This document shows positions 27,301-39,653 of a DNA stretch of 64,000 nucleotides, in pieces. Where the stretch lies: contig OZ037766.1 in NCBI GenBank assembly GCA_964035545.1, forward strand, positions 27,561,173 to 27,625,172, read 5' to 3'. The notes beneath the pieces are model-generated. The model was not told where the DNA came from. It made no database searches and saw only the letters and a program-made list of their open reading frames with translations. A program made the position numbers and the translations under genes. The number at the start of each line of letters is the position of its first letter. The stretch's first letter is position 1. The DNA is from Bugula neritina. Lineage: Eukaryota > Bryozoa > Gymnolaemata > Cheilostomatida > Bugulidae.

Positions 27301-30300
27301 TTCAGCTCTATAATAATAGTTGGAATATGTATTATATTTTAGCCTAAAATACTCTTCAATTCTGTTTTATAATTGAAATAATCTAAGTATTATTTAACCT
27401 TATACAATGCACATATACACCCTCTTCATTTTCTATGCATGTCTTTATATTCAGTAAATCTCAAACTTTTTGCTGATCAAAAATAATGACTTTTGATGGT
27501 ATATACACCAAACTATGATGGTTGACTTATACAAGCTAAATGCCCCTCTCTCTATAGGAATTGACTAGTATTTAAGCCCATATTCTAGGAGTCTGCTGGC
27601 TCAGGTTTACTAAATTATTACTGTTGCCAGTTTTAGGCTAGTATACCAAATTACTATTTGCCAAAAACACTTGGAAATGCTGCACATGATGTGTTTTGGC
27701 TAACATTCCATTACATGTGCCAGTTTATGTGCAAGATAACCATCTCCATTAGCAGTGAATGCCATAACAACCACCACTAGTTTCTGTAGGTCAACACTCT
27801 TAATGTAACTACACCATAAAACTTGTTGAATTAAACAGGCCCATAATTTTCTCAGATTACCGACCTGCAGGTCTTCATACACTGATGGTTTACTTATCAG
27901 TTTGGAATTTATAACTCCAGCTCAAGATTCTAGTAAACTGAGTAGTAATTAGCATCTGCCATGTTAATTGTGGATTAAAAGTATATGTACACTTTTATGC
28001 AGTTACTAATTATATTCAACCGAAAATACTGGCATTCCTTTAACCAGTTGACACCACTATGACTCACTAGCTGACACCACTATGACTGACTAACTGACAC
28101 CACTATGACTGACTAGTTGACACCACTATGACTCACTAGCTGACACCACTATGACTGACTAGTTGACACCACTATGACTCACTAGCTGACACCACTATGA
28201 CTCACTAGTTGACACCACTGTGACTGACTAGTTGACACCGCTATGACTACCATTATGACGCAACAGCTGACACCACTATGACTCACTAGTTGACACCACT
28301 ATGACTGACTAGTTGACACTGTTTTACTGACTCGTAAGGAAGTAAATTAGATTGCACACAATATGATGATATTTTTATCGTCTAATGTCACTTTATTCAG
28401 ATGTGAAGCAGGAAAAGACCCACCAGAACATCCTGGCGGAGGTAGAAGGTGGTGCCAAGTTGAGACACACAGATACTAAGGAAAAGATTGTCCTTCCCAG
28501 TGCCGATGGTTAGTAACCTTAGAAACTTATGGTTAGCTGTTGTAGAGCGTGAGGTGCGTTTACTTCTGTCAAAATAACATGCATTGCTGCTGTATTGTTG
28601 TATTTGATATACATAACAGATGATTTGTGTCCTGTAAAGTCCACCTAATGTAAGTAATTCTGAAATATTTCCTCAAGATTTTTACTCAAATTGATTTCCA
28701 ACTATATATTTGTAATAATGCTTTTCTTGCATTGTATTTGATCAAAATCAACTTTGCAATGTATAGTGCACACAAAAACTTTAATATATTCCCCTCCCAA
28801 AGATAACTGGATTTCAACAAATAAAATTTCGAAGCTCTTTGTCGTTCCCTTGTGTTCTAATCCCTCCATCCATCCACCCAATACCGTATATGATTTTGAG
28901 TTAGTGCAGTAATACCCACTTGTGACAGTCATGTGATTGTTGGTGTCACACTCATGTGACTTGGTCTTGCCACACCCCTTTGTGACTCATCAACGAGTTT
29001 CTTTTGTGATTCAATAATTCCCTCTGATGAATCATCCAGACTCCTAGGTCACTCAATCCTGTCACTCAATGCTGTCACACAGCTCTGTGTCACTCAAGGT
29101 CATGTCATATTGACTGCTGCAATGTTGTTGCAGATGTGAAACAAGAAAAGAATCGCCAGAGCCTGCTGAGTGAAGTAGAAGGAGACCACAGCCTCAAGAA
29201 GGTCACTACTGATGAGAAAAACCCCCTCCCTGACAACGATGGTAATTGTCATGTCTTCCAATTATTTTCACGCAGCTGCAGTGACGAAAGATTGGTGCTG
29301 TAGTTCTATTAATATCTAGGAATTGTAGAAAGTATTGCCTAATTAAAACTTCTATATGGTTGTGTTGTCTTTAAGATATAGACTATAGAGTGTAGAGCAT
29401 GTAACATACTGTACTCACTGCATGTTTATAGTCCTTTTATGGTGATACACAAGTCAGCCTGTCTTTATGTGCTTCTTTTTAACATTAATCTGTGCATTAT
29501 TCATCAACACAGACGACTCCTAACCTAAATAACTTAACTTTGGAATATAGTCTTGTGGTAATATGTATGTGGCATGGCTGGTTGTTTACCTCTGTTTCTG
29601 TTATCTACATAATAATGGTGATGGAAAGTTTTATACTTACAATGTACTTACACTGATCTACATAGCAGTCACAATACTTATTTATACTCAGTTGTCTATT
29701 CTTCTGTAATCATAGCAGTATATTCTAAACTTACACTGACCTATATACGGAGCTCTGGCGTTATACTCACCCACACTTACCATTCAGTACTTACACTGAC
29801 CTATATTCAAAACTCTGGCATTATGCTCACCCACACTTACACTGACCTATATTCCTTGCTCTATGCTGACCTACAAACTATATTCTTTACCTACCAACTA
29901 CAATTTCAGCCGTCCAAGCAGAAAAGAAGCACCAACAGTTTACGTCCGGTATTGAAGGGTTCTCCAAGGAACAGTTAAATAAGGCACAAACAGCCGAGAA
30001 AAACCCTCTTCCGGGCTCCGATGGTAAAGGATAGCTTTATATTATATCTTCTCTTTAGATGAATGACTCCTAGTGTGTAGCAGACACGTGGAATCTTTTC
30101 CAAATTCCTGCAGATTTTTGGGAAAGCAACTTCTTAACAAAATTAATAAAATCCAAACTAGAAATGTAGCAGCTGTTGGATATTACTGGAATAAACACCA
30201 CTTTATGCTCATAGTTATCACTCTACCAGAGTGGTTAACATTCTACAGTTATTTATTCTACTGAAATATGTCCATTAAAGCAGTAAAAGCTAAAAGATGT

Positions 30301-31907
30301 CAGGTTCACTCACATGAGAGATGGATGTCAATAGGGGTAAAGTTGATAATATTAATTTGTGGTATAATATTACATGTAGCGTAATATATATATATATATA
30401 TATATTTTTTTTTTAAATTATAATATTATGTAGCATACAAAATAGTATGTGGGGTGTAAAGTTCAAAGTAGTGCTATACTTGGAATTCCAAAAAATTGTT
30501 GATAAGAAAAAATTTTGAACACAAAAACAGTCAGCAAATTTCAAAATCCGGATGGCTAGAAAAAATATGTTATGACTTGACCTACTCTTTCAACAGTTGC
30601 TATGCAGTTCAGCAGACGTGATTTACAACATGACATGTTTTCTCACCATTTTACAGTCTACAGGTTTAAGTTAAACAGTGTTGTAGCATGGCTTCTGTCA
30701 ATATATGCTTGCATGTTTGCTACTAACAAGGCTACGGTTAATAGACTTATGGGTTACGAGGTTAGGGAATGTATGCTGTACATATAGTGGCAGTAACTTG
30801 CATGGTCTTGGTGTTAGGCAAACCTATAGTCTTATGGTGGTTGAAGTTTTAACTTTAAATATTACACTGAAGCAGAACATATTACCAATAGTATTTTTCT
30901 GAAAAGAAAAACTTGAGCTAAACAGCTGAGAAATGTTACATTTATTTATTTTCTATCTGAATGTGACTTAACCTCATTGAATCTTACCCACCTAGCCCAC
31001 TACTCATTTTCATATAAGCATTATATGCCAAAAAGCCAGTGTCTTATATTGTAATGTATTGTAATGTAATACTGACTGACTTTATTACATTCCTTAGTAT
31101 ATTAACTGTAGTAGTATGTGATATACCTGTACAGTATTCAATGTATTGCCTTTCTCATTGTTACATGTTTTTCTGTAATAGTTGTGTAATAGAGTATCAA
31201 TTATCAAGCAATTGTATTGTATTTATGGAATTGTGTTCACAATGCTGTACTGCGTATCATCTGCTAATTTATATCAATTGATGTTGTTTGCTGTATATTT
31301 ATTATATTTTATTTAGCCATAGCAGCTGAAAAGAAAGAGGTTGAAATGAGAACTGGAATTGAGCAATATAACAAAGAAAATATGAAACACACAGACACTC
31401 AAGTGAAGCAGGTCTTGCCTGACAAAGATAGTGAGTATTGCAGTTTGTTGCTATAAATACCCATTCTTTAGAGTATGTTCACAAGTATGTGTTGTGGGAA
31501 TATATGTCTACAGTTACTGTGAACAGGAATATGCAACATAAGTCTGCGTATATAATTTCGTAAATATTATAGCAAATAAAGTTGATATGAAATGCATTTT
31601 GATTTTATTGTCGGCTAATAAAACTTTTCTGAGACGTAAATGGCTGCATTTAAGCTCAATATAAAATTGGATATAATTTAATTACTTTCTTTTTTGTAAA
31701 ATTCAATGCTTATGACAAGTTAGTAGACCGTTTTTTGTGTATGTAAAATTCACTATAAAAGTTGTTTACACACTACAGTTTCATACTGTCTTCACTTTGT
31801 CAACGAATAAGATATATTATTTAAATGATAAAAATAGCAACAATTACTATGTATGTAATTATATTGTAGCTATTGAGCAGGAGAGGAGAAACAGTTTGAC
31901 TGAGTAA
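24397..31907 (+). CDS. Multi-repeat beta-thymosin (five thymosin/WH2-type repeats)
   Basis: Coding exons are 24397-24508, 28401-28508, 29134-29241, 29910-30023, 31317-31430 and 31870-31907, giving 197 residues. Each of the first five exons holds one thymosin repeat of 36-38 residues, and every intron is phase 1. Repeat cores are LKPTETAEKNPLP, LRHTDTKEKIVLP, LKKVTTDEKNPLP, LNKAQTAEKNPLP and MKHTDTQVKQVLP, against the vertebrate LKKTETQEKNPLP. Each is preceded by a short amphipathic helix (for example ILAEVEGG, FTSGIEGF). Single-repeat thymosins sequester G-actin. Multi-repeat forms such as Ciboulot and tetrathymosin bind actin and can promote filament assembly. The cytoplasmic location is expected because there is no signal peptide. 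Exon 6 adds a short tail (TIEQERRNSLTE). AATAAA lies at 32153-32158. The ATG context (AAAATGG) is good. Confidence 0.95.
26308..26651. mobile_element. PIF/Harbinger-like MITE with 3-bp TAA target duplication
   Basis: A 344-bp non-coding element in thymosin intron 1. It is flanked on both sides by TAA (26305-26307 and 26652-26654). The terminal inverted repeats begin GCCTAGGGCCACAC and stay near-identical for about 70 bases, including the palindrome TTTTCGCATGCGAAAA. A 3-bp TWA target duplication with long inverted ends fits PIF/Harbinger MITEs. The ORF crossing it is not a gene. Confidence 0.88.
28045..28320. repeat. 23-bp minisatellite in thymosin intron 1
   Basis: About twelve copies of a 23-bp unit, GACACCACTATGACT followed by GACTAGTT or CACTAGCT. 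It ends about 80 bp before the exon 2 acceptor. Confidence 0.92.
29690..29880. repeat. Imperfect tandem repeat upstream of thymosin exon 4
   Basis: ACTTACACTGACCTATAT recurs with a longer intervening block (CTCTGGC(A/G)TTAT, CTCACCCACACTTAC). It lies in intron 3 just before the acceptor at 29909. Confidence 0.65.
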
Positions 31908-33932
31908 ACTGTCCATGTATACAGTATCTGCTACGTTATTGGTTATTGTTATGTAAGCAAGAACCCAATTGGCTTCCACTTGCTATAGCAGTTTATTTCA
32001 TTTGTTATTTTATTTACTACTTTACTTAGAAAACCAGTTATACACATTTGTGAGGCAGCAGCGATTGTATCGGTTAGTTACTAGCGCGTCTGATCTAGCT
32101 ATACTTATCTAGTTCTATTCAATACTCCAATTATATAATTATGTTCTATTGTAATAAAAGGGTGGCTGTTTTTTATATTATTTTTCATAATTCAACTAAA
32201 CCAAACGAATTCCAAAAAAATGCTATGTGATATGTAGTGACGTAATAATAGTCTTCCTGCCTCTACTAACCACTTTTGCCGACTAATCCAGATCTGAGCA
32301 GATGTCAGCCCAGCAAATAAATATCTAGGCACAGCCATTGGCCAATGAAATGTTTCAAAACCTCCCTAGCTTTGGCTTTTCAAATACTTCATGTATTTGA
32401 GTCTATTATTTCTTCTGACGCTGATCTGTACTAAAATGCTGCCTATATTTTTTGTTTCTGTAAACAAACCCATAGTGGGACTCTTGATTTTATTTTGCAT
32501 CATCTTGAAAATAAAATTGTCATTTTAAATGTCAAATGATGGATTTTTTATTTTTTTATTATATTGAATAGTTCTACCTTAAAGTGGGTTTGCATACTGA
32601 CTGCATCAGCAAGCCACTAGCATGGAGGTCTAAACAGCACTTATCTATCTGATGGGCAAACAACTGTGGGATAAGCATTGAAAGCCAACTTTTATTCAGT
32701 ATGCTGGAAAATATCAGATTTGTTTCTATAAATAGATTTCTAAATATCAATATGTGTACCCTCGCCTAACTGCACATGCACCACCATCAGATATAGTATG
32801 GCTAGCATACATTTTCTTCTAGCCGAATTATGGCCTGCCACTAGCAAATGTGGGATATGACTGCACAACTAGTCAATTAGTGGTTGGGGGCATACTTATG
32901 AATTCTATCATTGGGGCATGTCCTTTCATTCATAACTGATGTGTCTTGAAGTAGTTTTGCTAGTAGTCACGTACTTTACGACAATATGACTGCTCCTAGT
33001 TGACCACCAATGGAGCATTAGGAAAGCAACTGCTGAATCAAAGTAGTCTTCATAGGTCTAAGACACAGTCTATCTGGACACGGAAGTCGAAAGAAACGCT
33101 TCAGAATTCTTTCCTTCCCCAATGTCGCTTTTTAAGCAAATATTAAAATTAACTTCACAAGATATTTCGCGGCATTTTAACTCAAAGAAATAACATTTCA
33201 GTTCAGCAACACTACACCCAAAAATTATTTCTTCAGCAGATACTGTAATACTGTAAAATAAAATCATGCATCATAATATAAAAATTGTACGCTACTACTT
33301 TCTTTGACCAGGAATTACTTAAATAACATCATTTATTCAACATTTCACAATCACTCAACAAACAATGCCTGTTCATATAGAATACTTGTACTATCGAATA
33401 AACTCTCACAGTGGAAGACAACTCCAAATCCACTTAGCCTATGAAAAACTTGCAAAACTAACAACATTAGTGATTTTACATTAGAAAGACGGAAGTATTA
33501 CAATGACTAATAAATAAATTACTATTTAACTTAAAACTAAAAGAATTTAATAATTACAAAACATAAGACTGAAAAACCATAAGGCTATTTACAAACTACC
33601 ATCGTATATAAATAAAAAACCAATACGAAAAGAAACCATCCAATAATATAATGGTTTTCATATAAAAATCAATGTTTTCTAAAATGGCTGGTTACATACA
33701 GTGCGTTTTATAGTGGTAATATTCAGAGTGATGGAAGCTAACTATTTCTACAGATCAATACTATTCACTACTATTCCTTGCACACTGGTATCTGTGAACT
33801 CACAACCAACTAATATCTTGCTTCTTATAGTCCTATCAGCTGAGACTGTGTGATGCTAATACCCAGAGTTATATTGTATCCTAACGACATATTCTGAACC
33901 CTCAATGCTAATTATCTGTACGACTTGGGTGG
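31908..33932. other. Convergent 3' ends of the thymosin and CEP135 genes
   Basis: About 2 kb between the thymosin stop and the CEP135 stop. AATAAA at 32153-32158 on the plus strand serves thymosin. On the minus strand AATAAA at 33337-33332 is a candidate signal for CEP135, about 600 bases after its stop. No other exon was found. Confidence 0.5.
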
Positions 33933-36900
33933 TCATTTACACGGCTGAGTTCCATCGGGGGCAGATCCTACAATTAGGAAACGGTGTGTGAAAGTCCCGT
34001 AAGAAAGCTGTGACAACCCCATTTTAGATGTTTATATTTTCACTAACAATCAAACAGCAATTTGGTAACGTTAATTCATGACAAAATAAATTGGCTGCGC
34101 TATGTTACTCTATATAACAAACTTCACATGTACCAATAGAAATTTTACAAATTTACAAACAAAACTTCTTTTGCAATCTGATTTACTGTGAGATTTGATA
34201 TAAAAAAGTGAATGTAAATTAAGATACAGTCTGCGTGTTGTGTTTCTTAGAATATTACTTACGAGGAGAGGATAACTTCTGTTGAGAATTAGAGTCAGCA
34301 AAAAGGAGTTTAGCTTGTGTTACAGAGCTTCTACTACTAGCTGCCAGCTAAGAGAACAAACCCAACACACACACATTAGTTGAGCAAATTTATGCACACA
34401 AAGTTAGTTTGGATAAATGAGTCACATCACGAAAGTAGGTCACAGAACTAAAGGAAAATTTCACACACACTCGGAGCTGAAGAATAAATAGCAAACATAT
34501 GAAGGAAGTAACTATGTGCAGACGCTGAATATAAATATTACTGAGCAGCAAAATGTCATTTCAAAAGACTTCTCTTTGTTAAAAAAGAGCTGGAACACTA
34601 GATACTTATTTCAAGAAGTAACAAGACATGTGGTTTTAGTTTTACATTATAGTAAAATCAAATTAAATTAATAAAGAGTATCCAATAAATAGCCGATTTG
34701 AGTACTACAAGAGGTGTAGATGATGTAAGAAGGGCATTCAGTCAAAAGCCTCAAGCTATGTTGTTAGCATGACATAAGGCGAAAACCTCACAAGTTGTAA
34801 CACCTTTCATTTATTTATAATCATTGCTTTATATTCTGCAAGTTTTCCAGATTAGTCTCTATTGAACAATTTTCTACAAAAATTAACCATAAATATTTTA
34901 GCCATGACAATGCGAACCATAGTAGTTTGCCTCTGGTAATGTTAATGTCTATCTAGTAATTTAGCATTACACACAGTAGAAGAAGATAAAAGATAGTAAC
35001 TAGCCAAATGATAGATAGAGAGAAGGCTACACTGTTAAATGTGTCACTACCAATTATCTAAAGTGCATAGCTCATGGTGAGGTGACACTAGAACCATATT
35101 CCTAGCTAGCAGAAGGATATCTGTAAGCTGCTGGGCAACTTATTCTATGCAATAAAATGTGTGAGAATAGCTAGTGAGTGAATGACATGATTCATCTGTA
35201 TTAGGGTGTCAGCTTGTTATGACACGTCTGCAAGTCTAATTAAGGGAAGCAGTGCAAGTAGCAGGATACAAGAGCTAGAAAATAGTTGAAACAAACTGCA
35301 GTTTACAATGAAAATACTTACATTACTGGCTACAGATACGTTGGCTGGGGCAGCAGACAAGCTGTGTGCGGACTTTAGGGGAGTTGGAGAGCGCCCCCGA
35401 CTTGCAGCAGGAGAGAATATTCTAGAACACAGCAATTGATATAACTTAGTATGGAGGCTACAAGTTGCTGGGTTTCAAGTGAATTAGAAGTTCAATACTC
35501 TCAGGAATGCTTACTATTCACTGTACAATAATCAGCTACCATCTTGCAGCTGATTATGATAGGAGTTGTGCCCTCTAATTACTGCACGAGGCCGAATCAG
35601 CTTTGAAAGATTAACATACACTCATACGAATCTCAAGAGTAAAGTGTAAATACAAATTCTATTTGGCTGTAGATTATAAATAATGGCTTTAGATAACACA
35701 ATTTAAATAACAAAGCCTAAAAAGCAATCCTTGTACAGCGCAAGTATCTGAAACCATGCAACTTACTTGTTAACTGGTGCCGACACTTGGGACATGGGAG
35801 TTGCCCTTCCAGACAGCGCCTGAGATGAGGGAGTCATGTGACCTGCTGACCGAGATAGCTGCGATCTGGATAATTCCGTGACTCGCCTCAATTCTTGCGC
35901 AGTTTTCTCCTTTTCAAACCTTCAGTAGTAAAGAATACAACTCAAGGTTTACTCAATAATGGCTGTATAATCATACCACTTAGAGTGTGAAATATAAGAT
36001 GTAATCTAGTGTTAGAATAAACAGTATAACATACAGCATACAAGTATTGCATAGAGTAAATATAGTCACACTCTATACTATATACAGTAGCAGATGTGTA
36101 CAGGGTATATATACGGCAGACTGAATACCGAATGCTTCGCTACCTTTCATTAGTGAGTTGATGTCGGGATCTTTCTAAATCTGACTCTAAGTCTAGTATT
36201 CTGTTCCTCAGTTGAGTTATCTCCCTTGTTTGACTGTCTCTGAAAATTAAAATACATTGTTGTGTGCAATCAGCTCTAGATTTCACTACATATCAGCACT
36301 CTTCTATCTTTCTACACAATTCTTGTCCTTACAACACAGAAACATTCAACACCGCTGTCAAGTTCAACCCCGCTGTCAAGTTCAACCCCGCTGCCAGGTT
36401 CAATGCTGGACTCACATTTTGCTGTCGTTTAGTGTGAGTCGGTCTTTCATGAGTTGCACCTCGCTGGAGCTCTCCTGGACAGCCAGCTGAGCCTGGAACT
36501 CCTTGTCCCTGTTGGAGGCCAGAAGCTGCTCCAGACCCAGGAGCTCTTGCCGGTCACTGCAAATAGAATAATCAGTCAACACACAGGTCACTTCTTTGGT
36601 GTGTGACGACGTGACTGCAGGCAGCAGCAGCGACAGAAAGTAGTGAAACAGCTACATTATTACAAGAATTCCTAGAGTTTAGAGATGGGAAACAATGGAA
36701 ATTTGCTACAAGAATGCTGACTGTATCTATATCTAATAGCAGAAACAGGCAGCACATAGTTACTTATTCATATTCATATATTACTTATCCATGTAAGTTT
36801 ATAACATACGAGTGATTTCGGTCTTTGAGAGCGGATATCTCCCTTTCTAGCTGGTCTATTGTGTCTACAGCCCTATCACACTCCAGTTCCTTGGCGGCCA

Positions 36901-39621
36901 ACCGTCTCTGCACCGTATCCTTGCTGTTCTCCAACCTAGCTGACAGATCCCTAGTTACTGAGACGTCTTGCTCTAAGTGATACCTACAAGACAGCACACG
37001 TGTCAGGCACCGGCATTGATGACTGCATAAAAACAGCCAATCAGGTACTTGCTAACAAAACGACCTGTGGTCAAAGTAGCCTATCACAACAACCATCATT
37101 TCTTCAGTGCATTTGAGATAGCTTTAGTCTGTCAATTCTGTGTTACTGACAAAAAATCCGGCCACATGTTTAGCAACAGTGTTATATTATTTAACAGCCA
37201 ATCATGTGTTTGGTAACAAGCTGTGCTGATATCTATCCTATCACAGATGAGAATAATGTGCCAATCATAAGCAGACATTACATATGAGTCAGCCCATGTA
37301 TGTGTGTCTCACACCAAATAGTTGTAAAGAAGGATGATAAATGTCACGAGACTATTCACTTACTTCTGTCCCTCCAGCTCTTGAATTTTGTCTTCCAAGT
37401 TATTGTGTATTCTGTTCTGATTGGCTATCTGGCCTTCCAATGACTGGTGAGATATTTGAGTCTATAAAATAACATTTGCCAAGTCACTGTTCAATACGTT
37501 ATATGGATAAATAAAGGGTTACGGTGAATTAGAGACAGAGTGAATGAATACATCAGAACCACTAAAAATTATCTAGTGCATCACATGTTCTAACTATCAT
37601 GTTAATATCTAACAGCCCATGGTAAACAGTAATTATCTCCACATGTACTTTTCCTTATCATTCAACTCTTTCTCACTCTCATCTGTATTAAAATCTGTAA
37701 GCTACATCTAAATATTTGTTACCATTCTATACGTGTCTCTCCATGGTCTGCAATTGTTATCCTACATTAGACCAGTATCAATGACATCTACACGTTACTT
37801 ACCTGCTGTAATTCTCTCTCAATGACCTCTACTTGCTCCTGCAGTCTGCGTATTTGGTGTTCCTTAGTCTGCAGGTCTCGCCTCATGCTGTGTGACTCAG
37901 TTTCCAGTTGACTAGTCTGTGCCGTGAACCTCTCGGCTTCAAGAGATAGTAATCTGTATTGCTCCAGCAGTTGGGTGCGCTCTTCTTCCTTTGGAAGGTT
38001 ACATAGGAACTTGTTAAACACACTATGAACCACAGTAAGAAGGAAACCCATGACAATAGGCACTAAACAACCATAAACACACAGTATTCAGAAACTAAAA
38101 TTCACACAATGAATAAAACAACAACCAATGAGATATCAGTGAAATATATGAATGAGAGAGAGAGAGAGGGGGGGGGGAGGGTTGATCAGTTAAAGTAGAA
38201 AATGTTGAGACAAGGTAGCTAAAGTAGGAGTAGATAAGATAGAAATGACTAAACTAGAATGACCAACTTAGTGAAACAGTTAAATTAGAATGAGTCCCAA
38301 ACAAAGTAGCTAAAGCAAAGTTACCAAAAGTGAGAACGGTTTAAGTATGAAGATTGTAGTGAGAAAACATAGTGGCTACCTTTTGGGCCAATACATCTTC
38401 TACCCTCTTCACTTCCCCGATATAATCTTGCACTTGATCAGAAAGTTCCGCCCGCTCGTCTATCAACTCTTTGATGTCTTTGTTTAGCCTTTGGGTCTCG
38501 GCAGTCATATTTGTCAGGTCATCTTCTAGCAGGCGGTTTTCCCTGTCAGCAATAAACAAGACGAACATAACCCACTCTACACACAACTAACTGCGTACCG
38601 TCTCAACATGCTACGGTATAAGATATAACATCATGGGCTACTGGAAACTTTCTCCAGATAAAACTCACCGAATGTGATCATCTCTAGTCTGAACAACCTC
38701 AGCCATTTCCTTGTGTACACTTTCAACTTGCTTTCTCAGACTATGTATCTCTCGGTCTTTCAGTTTGATGGTGTCCTCACTATGATCCAACTAAACATAG
38801 AAATATACTTCTATAGTCATCAACAAATTTTACAAAATCTATCAATGAGTTGTAAAACAGGAAGTAATGCAGCCCTCGACGTATGCATTCAGATACATTT
38901 ATAAATCTACAAAACTAAGTTTAAATACACCGTGCTGTAACGTGTTTGTAATATATTCACAAATCCACACGTCCACTTATGGCAAGGTTTCACTTTCAGG
39001 TGTGAAGTACCTGTCGGGCAACATCTCTGTTGTTACGAAGAAGCTGATTGGCTTTCTCCTCTTGGTTGGCACACTCCTGGTCTAGACGAGCACAACGCTC
39101 GGTCTTGTCGTCCAGTATTGACTGGAGGTTGTCTTTCTCTCTGTCCATTGCCGCCACTGTGTTACGTAGCTGTGATATCTGTGAGAACAAGCAGAGCAGA
39201 GTAACAGACCTACTTCCTGGTGCAGAACCAACACAGAATAATTACTACTCACTACAGCAAACAGAGCAGTAATCAAGATACATAAGAAGCTCCCAACTAT
39301 GCAGAAGAATGGAATAACAATTAGCAGCAAAACATGAAGTTATTCAGAGACTGTGAATTAAGAAATCTATATTCTGATGTCAAAGACATTGATATGAAAC
39401 AAAAAGTATCTGTTCAAGATTTTTCATTTTCACAACCATATTTTCAATACTCATGTCCAATATTCAACAACTTTTCATCTGATTAAATGTAAAAGAAATT
39501 ATTGACAAATTTCAATAATTATATTTGATATATGCTGTTATAATTGCTCACAAATGATGGATAAATAGATAAAACAGAGCTACATCTAGTAACATAGAAC
39601 ATAGTTCAAGGTCATGCAGGT

Positions 39622-39653
<32 letters not shown>

